From assembly GCA_024226555.1 (NCBI GenBank), contig JAAELO010000288.1, positions 1 to 46,457 of the forward strand: a DNA stretch of 46,457 bases, given 5' to 3'. Each line of letters starts with the position of its first letter. Positions within the stretch are counted from its first letter, which is position 1. The notes below the pieces were generated by a model that was not told the DNA's origin, searched no databases, and saw only the letters and a list, made by a program, of their open reading frames with translations. The translations under genes were made by a program, and so were the position numbers. This document shows, piece after piece, positions 34,210 through 42,101 of this stretch. The stretch is from Desulfobacterales bacterium (GTDB lineage: Bacteria; Desulfobacterota; Desulfobacteria; Desulfobacterales; JAAELO01).

Positions 34210-34412
34210 GGGAATCTCTTCTAAGTAACACTTTTTATATATTATGTGTTATTAGGCAGTTAGGTTCCAGAATATCTATTCTGGAGGAGTCGCTAATAAC
34301 TGATCTTTTTGCGAAACACAGCGTTATAACAAAAATAAACTGTAGTAAAATCAACCCGTTGTTTTTGTTATGCCTTGTTTTTCATCAGAAATTCCAATTA
34401 TTAGAGATTCCC
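34210..34412. repeat. MITE-like composite with a nested insert (copy B)
   Basis: Family ends with exact TTTA duplication (34206-34209 and 34413-34416). Between GGGAATCTC and TAATAACTG lies an insert (about 34220-34293) containing the palindrome CCAGAATATCTATTCTGG and an AACAC/GTGTT stem. The insert is the reverse complement of the one in copy A with very few differences. The remainder is a normal short-form body. Confidence 0.9.
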
Positions 34413-34431
34413 TTTAATAGTTCTTAATATA

Positions 34432-34454
34432 AAAGGGAGTATACTCCCTTTTTT
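34432..34454. terminator. Intrinsic terminator
   Basis: AAAGGGAGTATACTCCCTTT is a perfect palindrome followed by further T residues. It lies between the plus-strand ferritin-like gene and the convergent thioesterase gene and can serve both. Confidence 0.8.
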
Positions 34455-34479
34455 GCTTTACTCTCTAAAATTATCAAAT

Positions 34480-34983
34480 TTAGCAATTTGTCATATCCAT
34501 CTGGCATTCATATTCATAATTTTTTTGGCTTAGTCTCTGCTCTCTTCTTTTTAAAGCTTCTTTATTTCTTCTTATCTCATCATCAGATTCAGTTTTAAGT
34601 TCAGGAGTATCCTCAGTTGGTTTAAAATCTTCACCAAGGGCTACAAATGTTAAATAAGCTGAGGCAATATGAGCAACCTCACCAGTCAGAAGATCTTCTC
34701 TTTCAACTCTCACACCAATTTCCATTGATGATTTATTAACCATATTAAGACTTGCTTTGAATGATATCAAATTCCCAATATGTGAAGGGTTATGGAAATC
34801 AATTCTATCTATCGATGCAGTTACACATATTTTACGTGTATGCCTTACAGCAACAACTCCAGCAGCATTATCGATTTGTTTCATAATAACACCACCATGA
34901 ATGATTCCTGCTGGATTTGCATCATGTGGCATCATAACGTGGGTTATATTAACAGTACTTTCACTTATAGTTTTAGCGTTCAT
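34480..34983 (-). CDS. Acyl-CoA thioesterase (hotdog fold)
   Basis: A 167-residue single-hotdog thioesterase of the YciA/BACH group: MPHDANPAGIIHGGVIMKQI, DNAAGVVAVRHTRK with the active-site Asp region, and IDRIDFHNPSHIGNLISFKA. It would hydrolyse acyl-CoA esters in the cytoplasm. The C-terminal tail from about residue 120 is charged and helical. AAGGAT precedes the ATG. It is the last gene of a minus-strand operon with FTR, glutaredoxin and nitroreductase genes. Its connection to redox functions is not obvious. Confidence 0.92.
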   Translation of the reverse strand: MNAKTISESTVNITHVMMPHDANPAGIIHGGVIMKQIDNAAGVVAVRHTRKICVTASIDRIDFHNPSHIGNLISFKASLNMVNKSSMEIGVRVEREDLLTGEVAHIASAYLTFVALGEDFKPTEDTPELKTESDDEIRRNKEALKRREQRLSQKNYEYECQMDMTNC

Positions 34984-34998
34984 ATCAGATCCTTTTAT

Positions 34999-35328
34999 TT
35001 AAAACATCATGTCAACAGGTCTTCTCTCAGGTACAAATTTGTGTTCAATTTTAGATTCATTCAACTCTTTGGATACATATAGATTACAGAAACAACTTCC
35101 ATACTCTTCAACATCAGGTTCCCGGTATACACACGGACATATAATATCCTTGTCTTTATCTCTTTCTTCCTGAGCTAATCTGCACGGGCAAACCATATAT
35201 CCATATCTTTCTTTATTAACCAGCAATGCTTCTATGAGTTCCATTACCTTCTCTTTGTCATTTGAAAAGTAATATCCCTTTGCCCGCTGTATTTTTCCTA
35301 TTTTTTCATAGAACTCATCTTTTGTCAT
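34999..35328 (-). CDS. Ferredoxin-thioredoxin reductase catalytic subunit
   Basis: A 109-residue FTR catalytic (beta) chain. The cluster and active-site cysteines occur in the usual three groups: CPCRLAQEERD, CPCVYREPD and SCFCNLYV, with CFC in place of the classical CHC. In anaerobes lacking the plant variable subunit this protein passes ferredoxin electrons to a partner thioredoxin or glutaredoxin. Its start overlaps the stop of the upstream glutaredoxin gene by four bases (ATGA), so the neighbouring glutaredoxin-like protein is the likely partner. Confidence 0.92.
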   Translation of the reverse strand: MTKDEFYEKIGKIQRAKGYYFSNDKEKVMELIEALLVNKERYGYMVCPCRLAQEERDKDKDIICPCVYREPDVEEYGSCFCNLYVSKELNESKIEHKFVPERRPVDMMF

Positions 35329-35582
35329 AGCCTTTCAAGAGCCTCCTTAATTTGTTCCTCTCTGAAACCAACAACAACACTCTCTCCAATTTTAATTGTT
35401 GGAAAAGAACACTTTGGATTTAACTCTTTAATTTTTTTCAGGTGTGGTTTTCTCTCCTCTTTTTCAAGAAGATCCACATCCAGGAATTCATATTTAACAT
35501 TCTGTTTATCCAAAAGTTCCATACTCAACTTACAATTTGTACAAGTACTTAAAGAGTATATCATTATATTATTTGCTGGCAT
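35325..35582 (-). CDS. Glutaredoxin family protein
   Basis: An 85-residue thioredoxin-fold protein with the active site STCTNCKLS (CxxC) near residues 14-17 and the conserved cis-Pro region CSFPTIKIGESVVVGF. The length fits NrdH/glutaredoxin-like proteins. AGGAG lies before the ATG. Its four-base overlap with the FTR catalytic subunit gene indicates that it is the FTR's disulfide substrate, forming a ferredoxin-driven thiol system for the cytoplasm. Confidence 0.92.
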   Translation of the reverse strand: MPANNIMIYSLSTCTNCKLSMELLDKQNVKYEFLDVDLLEKEERKPHLKKIKELNPKCSFPTIKIGESVVVGFREEQIKEALERL

Positions 35583-35607
35583 ATCTGACTCCTGTTGTTT
35601 TTAAATT

Positions 35608-36240
35608 CTATTCAAATGAGATTACAATATCATCATATGTTTTCTTCCATTTTGCCTGTGGAAGTTCCTTTGTTTTATCGAAATATCCAAAAGAAATGAT
35701 CATTGGAACCCAATATTTATCTGGTATCTTGAACTCTTTTTTTATTCCATCCATATCAATTCCATCCATAGGGTGTGTATCAACTCCTTTCGCTTTTGCA
35801 GCAAGCATAAGTGACATGGCAAAAAAGCCTGTATTTTTACAAGCGTATGCAACTTCAGCTTCTTTACTATATCCATACAGTTTTTTTCCAACCTTACCAA
35901 GAAAAGCAAATTGAGATTCTTTAGCAGTTCCCTCCTCTATCATTTTTGTAATGACTTTTATTGATCCTTCATTATCATTCTTCCACCCTTCAATATCTGC
36001 TAAAACAATGGCAGTGACAGGAGCTTCACTTACCTTAGGCTGACCCATTGCGAGTTTTTTGAGTTTTTCCTTATCTTCAAAATCTCTTAATACGACTAAA
36101 TTCCAGGGTTGAAGGTTAAAACTTGATGGTGTGTATGCCGCTGTATTTACGATATCTTTGAAAAGATCATCGGATATATCCTTTTCAGGATCAAAAAAGT
36201 TTACAGCTCGTCTTTGTTTTATTATTTCAATAAATTCCAT
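35608..36240 (-). CDS. Nitroreductase family protein
   Basis: A 210-residue flavin oxidoreductase of the nitroreductase fold: MEFIEIIKQRRAVNFFDPEK, the FMN-binding TPSSFNLQPWNLVVLRD, and the C-terminal MDGIDMDGIKKEFKIPDKYW. It would use NAD(P)H to reduce nitro compounds, quinones or other acceptors; the natural substrate is unknown. GAGG precedes the ATG. It is the first gene of the operon running to the thioesterase. A repeat element begins 40 bases upstream. Confidence 0.93.
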   Translation of the reverse strand: MEFIEIIKQRRAVNFFDPEKDISDDLFKDIVNTAAYTPSSFNLQPWNLVVLRDFEDKEKLKKLAMGQPKVSEAPVTAIVLADIEGWKNDNEGSIKVITKMIEEGTAKESQFAFLGKVGKKLYGYSKEAEVAYACKNTGFFAMSLMLAAKAKGVDTHPMDGIDMDGIKKEFKIPDKYWVPMIISFGYFDKTKELPQAKWKKTYDDIVISFE

Positions 36241-36280
36241 TTTTTTCCTCTTGTAAATGCAGTTTTTATCTACCTCTGTA

Positions 36281-36411
36281 GGGAATCTCTAATAACTGCC
36301 TTTTGTATGAATTACTGCGTTACAAGAAAAATATAACTGTTGTAAAATCGGCTCGTTACATTTTTCTCAAGCCTTGTAATTCAACCAAAATTCTAATTAT
36401 TAGAGGTTCCC
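36281..36411. repeat. MITE-like repeat, short form (131 bp)
   Basis: Complete copy with the informative TGTA duplication (36277-36280 and 36412-36415), which shows that the duplicated target is four bases and not merely part of the palindromic ends. The next 280 bases contain no gene. Confidence 0.92.
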
Positions 36412-36587
36412 TGTATTAATTAATGAAAAATATTTTATTTGGATAGATTAAAGAGCAAAAACTGTACCCACTTTTAGTTTTGGATAATATAAAAAACAAG
36501 AAATAATGTAAATGTGCGAAAAAACAAGAAATAAAAGTTAGTATTTGATGTGATGGAATAATGTATTTGTAGATTATAAACAATCGA

Positions 36588-36628
36588 GCTGAAAAAGTTT
36601 TCATCTATTAATAAAACTCTTTTTCAGC
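36588..36628. terminator. Hairpin downstream of the rubredoxin gene
   Basis: GCTGAAAAAG and CTTTTTCAGC form a 10-bp stem, extended by a TTTT/AAAA pairing inside, about 70 bases beyond the stop codon of the minus-strand rubredoxin. It is a plausible terminator although the trailing T-run is weak. Confidence 0.45.
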
Positions 36629-36695
36629 CCGTTGAAAGGTATTATTCAGCTATTTCAAAAATTGTTAATCTTATTCTGATCGGTAAAAAAAGCTA

Positions 36696-36851
36696 TTAAT
36701 CAAGTCTCTCGAAATAGTCTTTTTCGGCTTCACAAAGTGGACAAACCCAATAGTCCGGTAGATTTTCAAAAAGTGTACCGGGTTTTATGCTTTGTGTATC
36801 ACCTGTTTCAGGATCATAAACATATTCACAAGGGCATTCATATTTATCCAT
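36696..36851 (-). CDS. Rubredoxin with a CxC first knuckle
   Basis: A 51-residue rubredoxin-type electron carrier. The second knuckle is standard ([14 protein letters not shown]). The first reads [15 protein letters not shown], with a single residue between the cysteines instead of the usual two and Glu where Gly is normal. The rest of the fold (PGTLFENLP) is intact. GAGG lies five bases before the ATG. It lies downstream of the rubrerythrin-like gene on the same strand, separated by a repeat element, and is a likely electron donor to it or to the flavodiiron protein. Confidence 0.9.
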   Translation of the reverse strand: MDKYECPCEYVYDPETGDTQSIKPGTLFENLPDYWVCPLCEAEKDYFERLD

Positions 36852-36864
36852 ATGCCTCACTTAA

Positions 36865-37052
36865 GGGAACCTCTAATAATTAGGATTTTGATTGAAATAC
36901 AGATTACAAAAGCTTTTGGTTTTGTAAAATCTCTGCCTGAGAAAAAAATAACGGGTTGATTCGTTTATAAAAAGCTTTTATTTTATAAAGTTTACAGTTA
37001 TTTTTTTCAAAAACGCATTAGTTCGGTCAAAAGACAGTTATTATAGACTCCC
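36865..37052. repeat. MITE-like composite repeat (188 bp)
   Basis: Left end GGGAACCTCTAATAATTAG and a diverged right end TTATTATAGACTCCC. It carries AGCTTTT/TTTATAAA modules. No matching duplication (TTAA left, TATA right). It separates the rubrerythrin-like and rubredoxin genes. Confidence 0.8.
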
Positions 37053-37060
37053 TATATCAA

Positions 37061-37531
37061 TTAAAGATCTTTAAGTTTATTTGTTAAAATTCTAATGTGT
37101 TTCATCTCTTCTTTAATAATTGAATTGATTTTATCAGTTCCAAGACTTGTGGGAACAAGATCTTTCATTCCGAGATAGAAAACAATAGAATCCTTTTCTG
37201 CCACAATTGCACTTTTTAATACATCTTTTATAGATGAAGTATCGATCTCTTTTTCAAAAAAAACGCGCATATCAGCAAGGGATTTGCAATAAAGAACAGC
37301 ATCATTATCTGGATCAAATGTTTGTGAAGTTTTCTCTTTCTCTGTTAGAGTTTTCTGAAGTTCAATAAAAGTTTTTTCATGATCATCTTCCATTACAGCA
37401 AGCTCAAGCAGCAACTTTTTTCCTTCTGCATCAGCAATTTTATCAGCAGCATCTCTATAAAATTTAGCACCATTTTGTTCGATCTTCTGAGCCATTATTA
37501 ACACTTCATTTGCGTTAAAATCATAATTCAT
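37061..37531 (-). CDS. Rubrerythrin-like ferritin-family protein
   Basis: A 156-residue four-helix protein with ligand-type motifs KIEQNGAKFYRDAAD and AVMEDDHEKTFIEL in the first half and IVAEKDSIVFYLGM and KEEMKHIRILTNKL in the second. This is the rubrerythrin diiron domain without its own rubredoxin part. Probable role: reduction of peroxide in the cytoplasm, with electrons from the adjacent rubredoxin. AAAGGGA lies before the ATG. A sigma-54-like element lies about 95 bases upstream. Confidence 0.9.
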   Translation of the reverse strand: MNYDFNANEVLIMAQKIEQNGAKFYRDAADKIADAEGKKLLLELAVMEDDHEKTFIELQKTLTEKEKTSQTFDPDNDAVLYCKSLADMRVFFEKEIDTSSIKDVLKSAIVAEKDSIVFYLGMKDLVPTSLGTDKINSIIKEEMKHIRILTNKLKDL

Positions 37532-37625
37532 GTTCTTTCCCTTTTTTTGTTTGTTAATAAAATCTTACGATTAAATTTATTATTTTTTAAAACTTTCAGA
37601 CACAAAATAATTATCTATAATCTAC

Positions 37626-37641
37626 TTCAAAAAACATGCCA
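37626..37641 (-). promoter_or_regulatory. Sigma-54-like promoter of the rubrerythrin-like gene
   Basis: On the minus strand TGGCATGTTTTTTGAA fits TGGCA-N6-TTGNA, correctly spaced (one change from TTGCA). It points to the gene starting at 37531. Confidence 0.55.
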
Positions 37642-37726
37642 TATTATTAGATAAATCTTAAGTATGCCTTGTAGATTCAGATTACATTATAACTCTAACC
37701 GACTTAATAGTGCCATAACTTCCTTT

Positions 37727-37771
37727 GATACAGTGTATCGTTAAAAACACCATTGATACAAAGATGTATCA
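37727..37771. promoter_or_regulatory. Paired GATACA palindromes
   Basis: GATACAGTGTATC (37727-37739) and TGATACAAAGATGTATCA (37754-37771) are two perfect palindromes built from the same GATACA half-site, with centres about 30 bases apart, close to three helical turns. They lie between divergent sigma-54-like elements, so they may be activator or repressor sites for both directions. Confidence 0.6.
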
Positions 37772-37900
37772 GATAATTGTTTGGAACAATTTTTTTGAAA
37801 TCAGTAAAAAAATAAATGTAATTAATTTTTATAAATATAATTGAATAAATATTATAACTTACTTTTATTAAATAATATTATAATTCTTTATTTCTAATAA

Positions 37901-37916
37901 TGGCATAGAACTTGAA
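37901..37916 (+). promoter_or_regulatory. Sigma-54-like promoter of the rubredoxin-like/cydAB run
   Basis: TGGCATAGAACTTGAA fits TGGCA-N6-TTGNA and points to the gene at 37994, about 80 bases downstream. Confidence 0.55.
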
Positions 37917-37993
37917 GAATGTATCAATATTAACTTTTGAAGAATAAATAAGATTGATAATTTAGAAGAGATTATAAAAATGAGGAGAATATC

Positions 37994-38149
37994 ATGAATA
38001 AATGGAAATGTTCAAAATGTGGTTATGAGCTAACTGAAGATGAGCCACCTGAAGTTTGTCCTTCATGTAGTGAAAAATGTGCTTTTCTGGATAAAACCTG
38101 CTACACACCAGATTGCTCAGGTGAAGGCGTTGATGACAGAATTAAGTAG
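37994..38149 (+). CDS. RCKP-type rubredoxin-like protein
   Basis: A 51-residue protein with a rubredoxin-like knuckle pair MNKWKCSKCGYEL and VCPSCSEKC, then extra cysteines in KTCYTPDCSG. The shape matches the small rubredoxin-like proteins of anaerobes that have a truncated loop between knuckles. It probably binds one iron or zinc and may carry electrons. AGGAGA precedes the ATG. It lies 51 bases before cydA on the same strand and is probably in that transcript, linking it to oxygen handling. Confidence 0.88.
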   Translation: MNKWKCSKCGYELTEDEPPEVCPSCSEKCAFLDKTCYTPDCSGEGVDDRIK

Positions 38150-38200
38150 TAATTAAAAAAAATAACTAAACAACAAATCAGATTTGATCGGAGGAAGAAC

Positions 38201-39508
38201 ATGGACGTGGTGTTACTTTCGCGGCTCCAGTTTGCGGCTGCTACAATGTTTCACTTTCTTTTTGTCCCACTTACACTAGGCTTAGCTTTTTTAATTGCTT
38301 ACATGGAAACTAAGTATGTGAAAACTGGTGATGAAATGTATTTGAGAATGACAAAGTTTTGGGGAAAACTATTCTTAATAAACTTTGCACTAGGAATTGT
38401 CACTGGTATTACATTGGAATTCCAGTTTGGTACAAACTGGTCCAGATACTCTGAATACGTCGGAGATATCTTTGGTTCATTATTAGCAATTGAAGCAACT
38501 GTTGCTTTTTTTCTGGAATCAACTCTAATTGGTATATGGATCTTTGGATGGAAGAAATTATCCAAAAAAGCCCATGCTACAGTTATGTGGCTTATTGCAA
38601 TAGGTGGAACTCTTTCAGCTGTCTGGATTTTGATAGCAAACTCATGGATGCAGCATCCTGTTGGCTATACTATAAGAAATGGAAGAGCAGAATTAACAGA
38701 TTTTATGGCAGTTGTAACTCAAAAATTTGCAATTTTAGAATTTTTCCATACAGTTTCAGCCGGTTATATCCTTGCCGGTTTTTTTGTAATGGGAATTAGT
38801 GCATACCATTTACTAAAGAAGCAAAATATTGAATTCTTTACCAGATCTTTTAAAATGGCCCTTATGTTTGCCCTTGTTTTCTCACTATTTGAAGGCTTAA
38901 CAGGTGATATGCATGGTACTCATATAGCTGAAGTTCAACCAGAAAAATTAGCTGCAATGGAATCCCACTGGGAAACTCAAAAAAATGCCCCTATAACACT
39001 TTTTGCTATTCCAGATGAAGAAAATGAGAAGAATCTTATAGAAATTGGTAAACTTCCTTCACTATTAAGTATTTTGTCATTCCATGATCCTGATGCTGTT
39101 GTGAAGGGTTTAAAGGATTTTCCAAAAGATGAGAGGCCTCCGGTTTTTATAACTTCAATGGCTTTTAAAATAATGGTAGGTTTAGGAACTCTATTTATTA
39201 TTTTAACAATTTGGGGCTTCATTAGAAGAAATAAATTAACAGAGTCTCCGAAATATTTGAAAATTATGCTTTTCTCTATACCTCTTCCCTATATTGCTAT
39301 CGAAGCTGGTTGGGTACTTGCTGAGGTCGGTCGTCAACCATGGATTGTTTATAAACTATTGAAAACTAAAGATGCAGCATCTCCAATTGTGACATCACAG
39401 GTAGCAACAACTCTAATTGGTTTTATTCTGCTTTACGGGTTTTTAGGAGCATTAGGTTTCTATCTGATTTATAAATTTGCCAAGATGGGGCCGGTTGAAG
39501 AGAAGTAG
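38201..39508 (+). CDS. cydA: Cytochrome bd ubiquinol oxidase subunit I
   Basis: A 435-residue membrane protein with about nine helices. The first helix holds LSRLQFAAATMFHFLFVPLT with the haem-ligand His18; FHTVSAGYILAGFFVM supplies a later His; the C-terminal EVGRQPWIVYKLL is the CydA hallmark. It is of the short Q-loop type by length. The complex oxidises quinol and reduces oxygen to water with high affinity, giving both energy and oxygen removal in a low-oxygen organism. A GGAGGA ribosome site precedes the ATG. cydB follows 34 bases later. No cydX or cydDC is visible. Confidence 0.97.
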   Translation: MDVVLLSRLQFAAATMFHFLFVPLTLGLAFLIAYMETKYVKTGDEMYLRMTKFWGKLFLINFALGIVTGITLEFQFGTNWSRYSEYVGDIFGSLLAIEATVAFFLESTLIGIWIFGWKKLSKKAHATVMWLIAIGGTLSAVWILIANSWMQHPVGYTIRNGRAELTDFMAVVTQKFAILEFFHTVSAGYILAGFFVMGISAYHLLKKQNIEFFTRSFKMALMFALVFSLFEGLTGDMHGTHIAEVQPEKLAAMESHWETQKNAPITLFAIPDEENEKNLIEIGKLPSLLSILSFHDPDAVVKGLKDFPKDERPPVFITSMAFKIMVGLGTLFIILTIWGFIRRNKLTESPKYLKIMLFSIPLPYIAIEAGWVLAEVGRQPWIVYKLLKTKDAASPIVTSQVATTLIGFILLYGFLGALGFYLIYKFAKMGPVEEK

Positions 39509-39542
39509 AGATAAAATAAATTAAAAATTCCGGAGGGTAAAA

Positions 39543-40565
39543 ATGGAATTACAATCGATATGGTTTTTTCTTTGGGGTCTTCTTTGGGCAGTCTTTTTTG
39601 TGACTGATGGATTTGATTTCGGAGTTGGAACACTACTACCTTTTTTTGGTAAAACAGAAGAAGAGAAAAAAATAATAATGGCTTCAGTAGGTCCTCTTTG
39701 GGATGGAAATGAAGTCTGGCTTATAACTGCAGGAGGTGTAACTTTTGCAGCGTTTCCAAAAGTATACGCAGTAATGTTTTCAACACTTTATACTCCTTTG
39801 ATGCTTATCCTTTTTGCACTAATAATCAGAGGAGTATCTTTTGAATTTAGAAATCAGATACAATCCAGGCAATGGAAAAATTTTTGGGATGGATGTTTTT
39901 TTATAGGTAGTATTGCTCCTGCAATCCTTTTTGGAGTAGCATTTGGGAATATTTTCCAGGGTATACCATTTGATTTAAATGGAGTTCTACATGGAAATCT
40001 GTTCACCTTTTTAAATCCATATGCTCTTCTTGCAGGAATTCTTTTTTTAGCTCTTTTCCTTCAACATGGTAATCTGTGGCTTAATATTAAAACAGAAGGT
40101 GAGTTGAATGAAAGGGCTCAGAATTTTGCTGGTAAAATATGGATAGCAGTTCTTGTTCTTGCAGTAGCTTTTCTTGTGGCAAGTTATTTTGCAACTAACC
40201 TTTATGCAAACTACTTAAAGTGGCCTGCACTTTTTCTTATAATTATATTTACAGTGGTATCTCTGGTTCTGGTCAGATTTTACATAGCAAAAAAAGCATA
40301 TTTTAAAGCATGGTTTGCTTCTTCCGGAACTATCATTGGTGCAACTTTTTTTGGAGTAACAGGTCTTTTTCCGGTTATGTTTCCATCAAGCATTGACAGC
40401 AATCTTCATTTGACTGCCTTTAATGCATCATCATCACCGCTAACTCTTAAAATTATGCTTGGGGTAACACTTGTTTTTATTCCAATAGTAATAGTTTATC
40501 AAGCCTATACATACAAACTGTTTAGTGGTAAAGTCACAGATGATGAAGCAAATCATGGATATTAA
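39543..40565 (+). CDS. cydB: Cytochrome bd ubiquinol oxidase subunit II
   Basis: A 340-residue membrane protein with about eight helices. The N-terminus LWAVFFVTDGFDFGVGTLLP and the following SVGPLWDGNEVWLITAGG are characteristic of CydB, as is the GVSFEFRNQ motif. It partners CydA in the bd oxidase. GGAGG lies five bases before the ATG. The gene is followed after 16 bases by a small triheme cytochrome gene, which may share its transcript. Confidence 0.97.
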   Translation: MELQSIWFFLWGLLWAVFFVTDGFDFGVGTLLPFFGKTEEEKKIIMASVGPLWDGNEVWLITAGGVTFAAFPKVYAVMFSTLYTPLMLILFALIIRGVSFEFRNQIQSRQWKNFWDGCFFIGSIAPAILFGVAFGNIFQGIPFDLNGVLHGNLFTFLNPYALLAGILFLALFLQHGNLWLNIKTEGELNERAQNFAGKIWIAVLVLAVAFLVASYFATNLYANYLKWPALFLIIIFTVVSLVLVRFYIAKKAYFKAWFASSGTIIGATFFGVTGLFPVMFPSSIDSNLHLTAFNASSSPLTLKIMLGVTLVFIPIVIVYQAYTYKLFSGKVTDDEANHGY

Positions 40566-40581
40566 ATAATCAGGGGGAGAG

Positions 40582-40929
40582 ATGAAAAAGTATTTATTGT
40601 TGTTTATCGCTATAGTTTATTGTGGAGTTGTATTCGCTGAACCAACAGGCCCTGAAAAAATTACTATTACAGGGAAAAAAAGAGGACCTGTAGTTCTTGA
40701 TCATAGAAAGCACCAGAAGATAACATCAACCTGTTTAACATGCCATTCTAATTTTCCCAAGGAAACTAATGGGTTGAAGGCAGCAATAAGTAAAGATGAA
40801 ATAAAGAAAAAATTTGTGATGAATAAGGTTTGTATTAAATGCCACAGATCTCTTAAAAAAACCGGTAAAAAACATGGACCAACAGCATGTAATAAATGTC
40901 ATCAAAAAAAGAAAAAGAAGAGGAGTTAA
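40582..40929 (+). CDS. Small triheme periplasmic cytochrome c
   Basis: A 115-residue secreted protein: signal peptide MKKYLLLFIAIVYCGVVFA, then three CxxCH motifs (CLTCH, CIKCH, CNKCH) and extra histidines (LDHRKHQK) for axial ligands. This is the layout of cytochrome c7/class III-type carriers. The C-terminus is very lysine-rich. It could carry electrons in the periplasm, possibly for the octaheme cytochrome or other reductases. GGGGGAGAG precedes the ATG. It abuts the ZIP transporter gene with no gap (TAA then ATG). Confidence 0.9.
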   Translation: MKKYLLLFIAIVYCGVVFAEPTGPEKITITGKKRGPVVLDHRKHQKITSTCLTCHSNFPKETNGLKAAISKDEIKKKFVMNKVCIKCHRSLKKTGKKHGPTACNKCHQKKKKKRS

Positions 40930-41679
40930 ATGAGCATTACACTGTCGACTCTTTTCTATAGTTCTCTTGCAGGAATTGCAACGATAGTTGGAATACATAT
41001 AATAAGACTGAATGGTCTTTCAGCAAAAAAATATGCAAAGTTTTTAATGCCCTTTGCAGCAGGTATTATTTTAGCTGTTGCTTTCCTGCACCTGATACCG
41101 GAGGCAATTGAACATAACAAGAATTCTGTCATATATGTTTTTATAGGCTTTCTTGTATTCTACCTGCTTGAAAGTGGCCTGATAATGCATGCAGGCCCAG
41201 AACTGCATCACATGGAACACAATGATGAGACAAAACTTTTTGTTTCATCACAAATGGCGTTTATAGGTCTTTTAGTTCACTCTTTTATTGATGGTTTGAT
41301 AATTGGTGTTAGTTTTGAGATCGATTCAACGATAGGTATGTTCACAACATTTAGTATTATTATGCATGAACTACCTGAAGGTGTTACAACATACTCACTC
41401 CTTGCCATAGTAGATTCTGAAAAGAAAGCATTAGTGAAATCATATATTGTAGCACTTGCAACACCTGTTGGAGCAATAATATCACTTTTATTTATTAAAA
41501 CATTAACTGAGCCAAGTATAGGGATTTTACTTGCTCTCGCAAGTGGATCCTTTATTTATGTAGCTGCATCGGATCTAATTCCTGAAACCCACAACCATAA
41601 AAGTTTTAAGAATATATTGTTTCTTTTTTTAGGTGTAGCGCTGATTTATTTTGCAACGAACATGCTACATCAACATTGA
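40930..41679 (+). CDS. ZIP family metal transporter
   Basis: A 249-residue membrane protein with about eight helices. The ZIP metal-binding helices are visible as FAAGIILAVAFLHLIPEA, VHSFIDGLIIGVSFE and IIMHELPEGVTTYSLLA, and a His-rich loop (HAGPELHHMEHND) lies between helices. It would import zinc, iron or manganese into the cytoplasm. Its ATG follows the stop of the cytochrome gene directly, with a GAGGAG ribosome site inside that gene's end. Metal supply for the neighbouring iron proteins is a reasonable but unproven link. Confidence 0.93.
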   Translation: MSITLSTLFYSSLAGIATIVGIHIIRLNGLSAKKYAKFLMPFAAGIILAVAFLHLIPEAIEHNKNSVIYVFIGFLVFYLLESGLIMHAGPELHHMEHNDETKLFVSSQMAFIGLLVHSFIDGLIIGVSFEIDSTIGMFTTFSIIMHELPEGVTTYSLLAIVDSEKKALVKSYIVALATPVGAIISLLFIKTLTEPSIGILLALASGSFIYVAASDLIPETHNHKSFKNILFLFLGVALIYFATNMLHQH

Positions 41680-41725
41680 TGGCATAGAATATGTAAGTAC
41701 TAAATATAAATTTTAAATAACTTAA

Positions 41726-41916
41726 GGGAGCTCTAAAAACAAATTTTGATTGAAATACAAGATTAAGAAATAAATAACGAGCGGATTCGTTTATTAAAAA
41801 AGTTTTGATTTATAAACATTACAAAAGTTTTTTATTTAGAAGATACTCCGTAGTTTTGATTTATTTCTTTGAAAACAACTAAAGTAGTTCAGTTAAAGCA
41901 GTTACTGGAGATTCCC
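41726..41916. repeat. MITE-like composite repeat, diverged (191 bp)
   Basis: Left end GGGAGCTCTAAAAAC and right end GTTACTGGAGATTCCC, both altered. The interior shows the AAATACAAG and AATAACGAGC phrases of the family. Flanks do not match (TTAA left, TAAA right). It lies between the ZIP and rubredoxin genes. Confidence 0.75.
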
Positions 41917-41936
41917 TAAATACTCTGGAGGAAAAA

Positions 41937-42095
41937 ATGAAAAAATATGTATGTGATATCTGTGGGTATGTTTATGATCCTGAAGAGGGGGATGATGCAG
42001 GTGGAATAGATGCTGGAATAGAGTTTAAAGATCTTCCCGAAGACTGGATCTGTCCTGTTTGTGGTGTAGGTAAAGACGAGTTCTCTGAAGAATAA
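41937..42095 (+). CDS. Rubredoxin
   Basis: A 52-residue canonical rubredoxin: [16 protein letters not shown] for the first knuckle and [13 protein letters not shown] for the second, with the usual loop in between. One iron is held by four cysteines in the cytoplasm. GGAGG lies six bases before the ATG. It precedes the flavodiiron protein gene (263 bases apart, with a repeat in between) and is its most likely electron donor, as in rubredoxin:oxygen oxidoreductase systems. Confidence 0.96.
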   Translation: MKKYVCDICGYVYDPEEGDDAGGIDAGIEFKDLPEDWICPVCGVGKDEFSEE

Positions 42096-42101
42096 AATAA
42101 A

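Noticed and set aside
34203-34427. Short open frame of 74 codons
   Set aside because: It lies entirely within the composite repeat copy B and encodes nothing recognisable.
41680-41700. Sigma-54-like site TGGCATAGAATATG after the ZIP gene
   Set aside because: The -12 half lacks the TTG at the required spacing.
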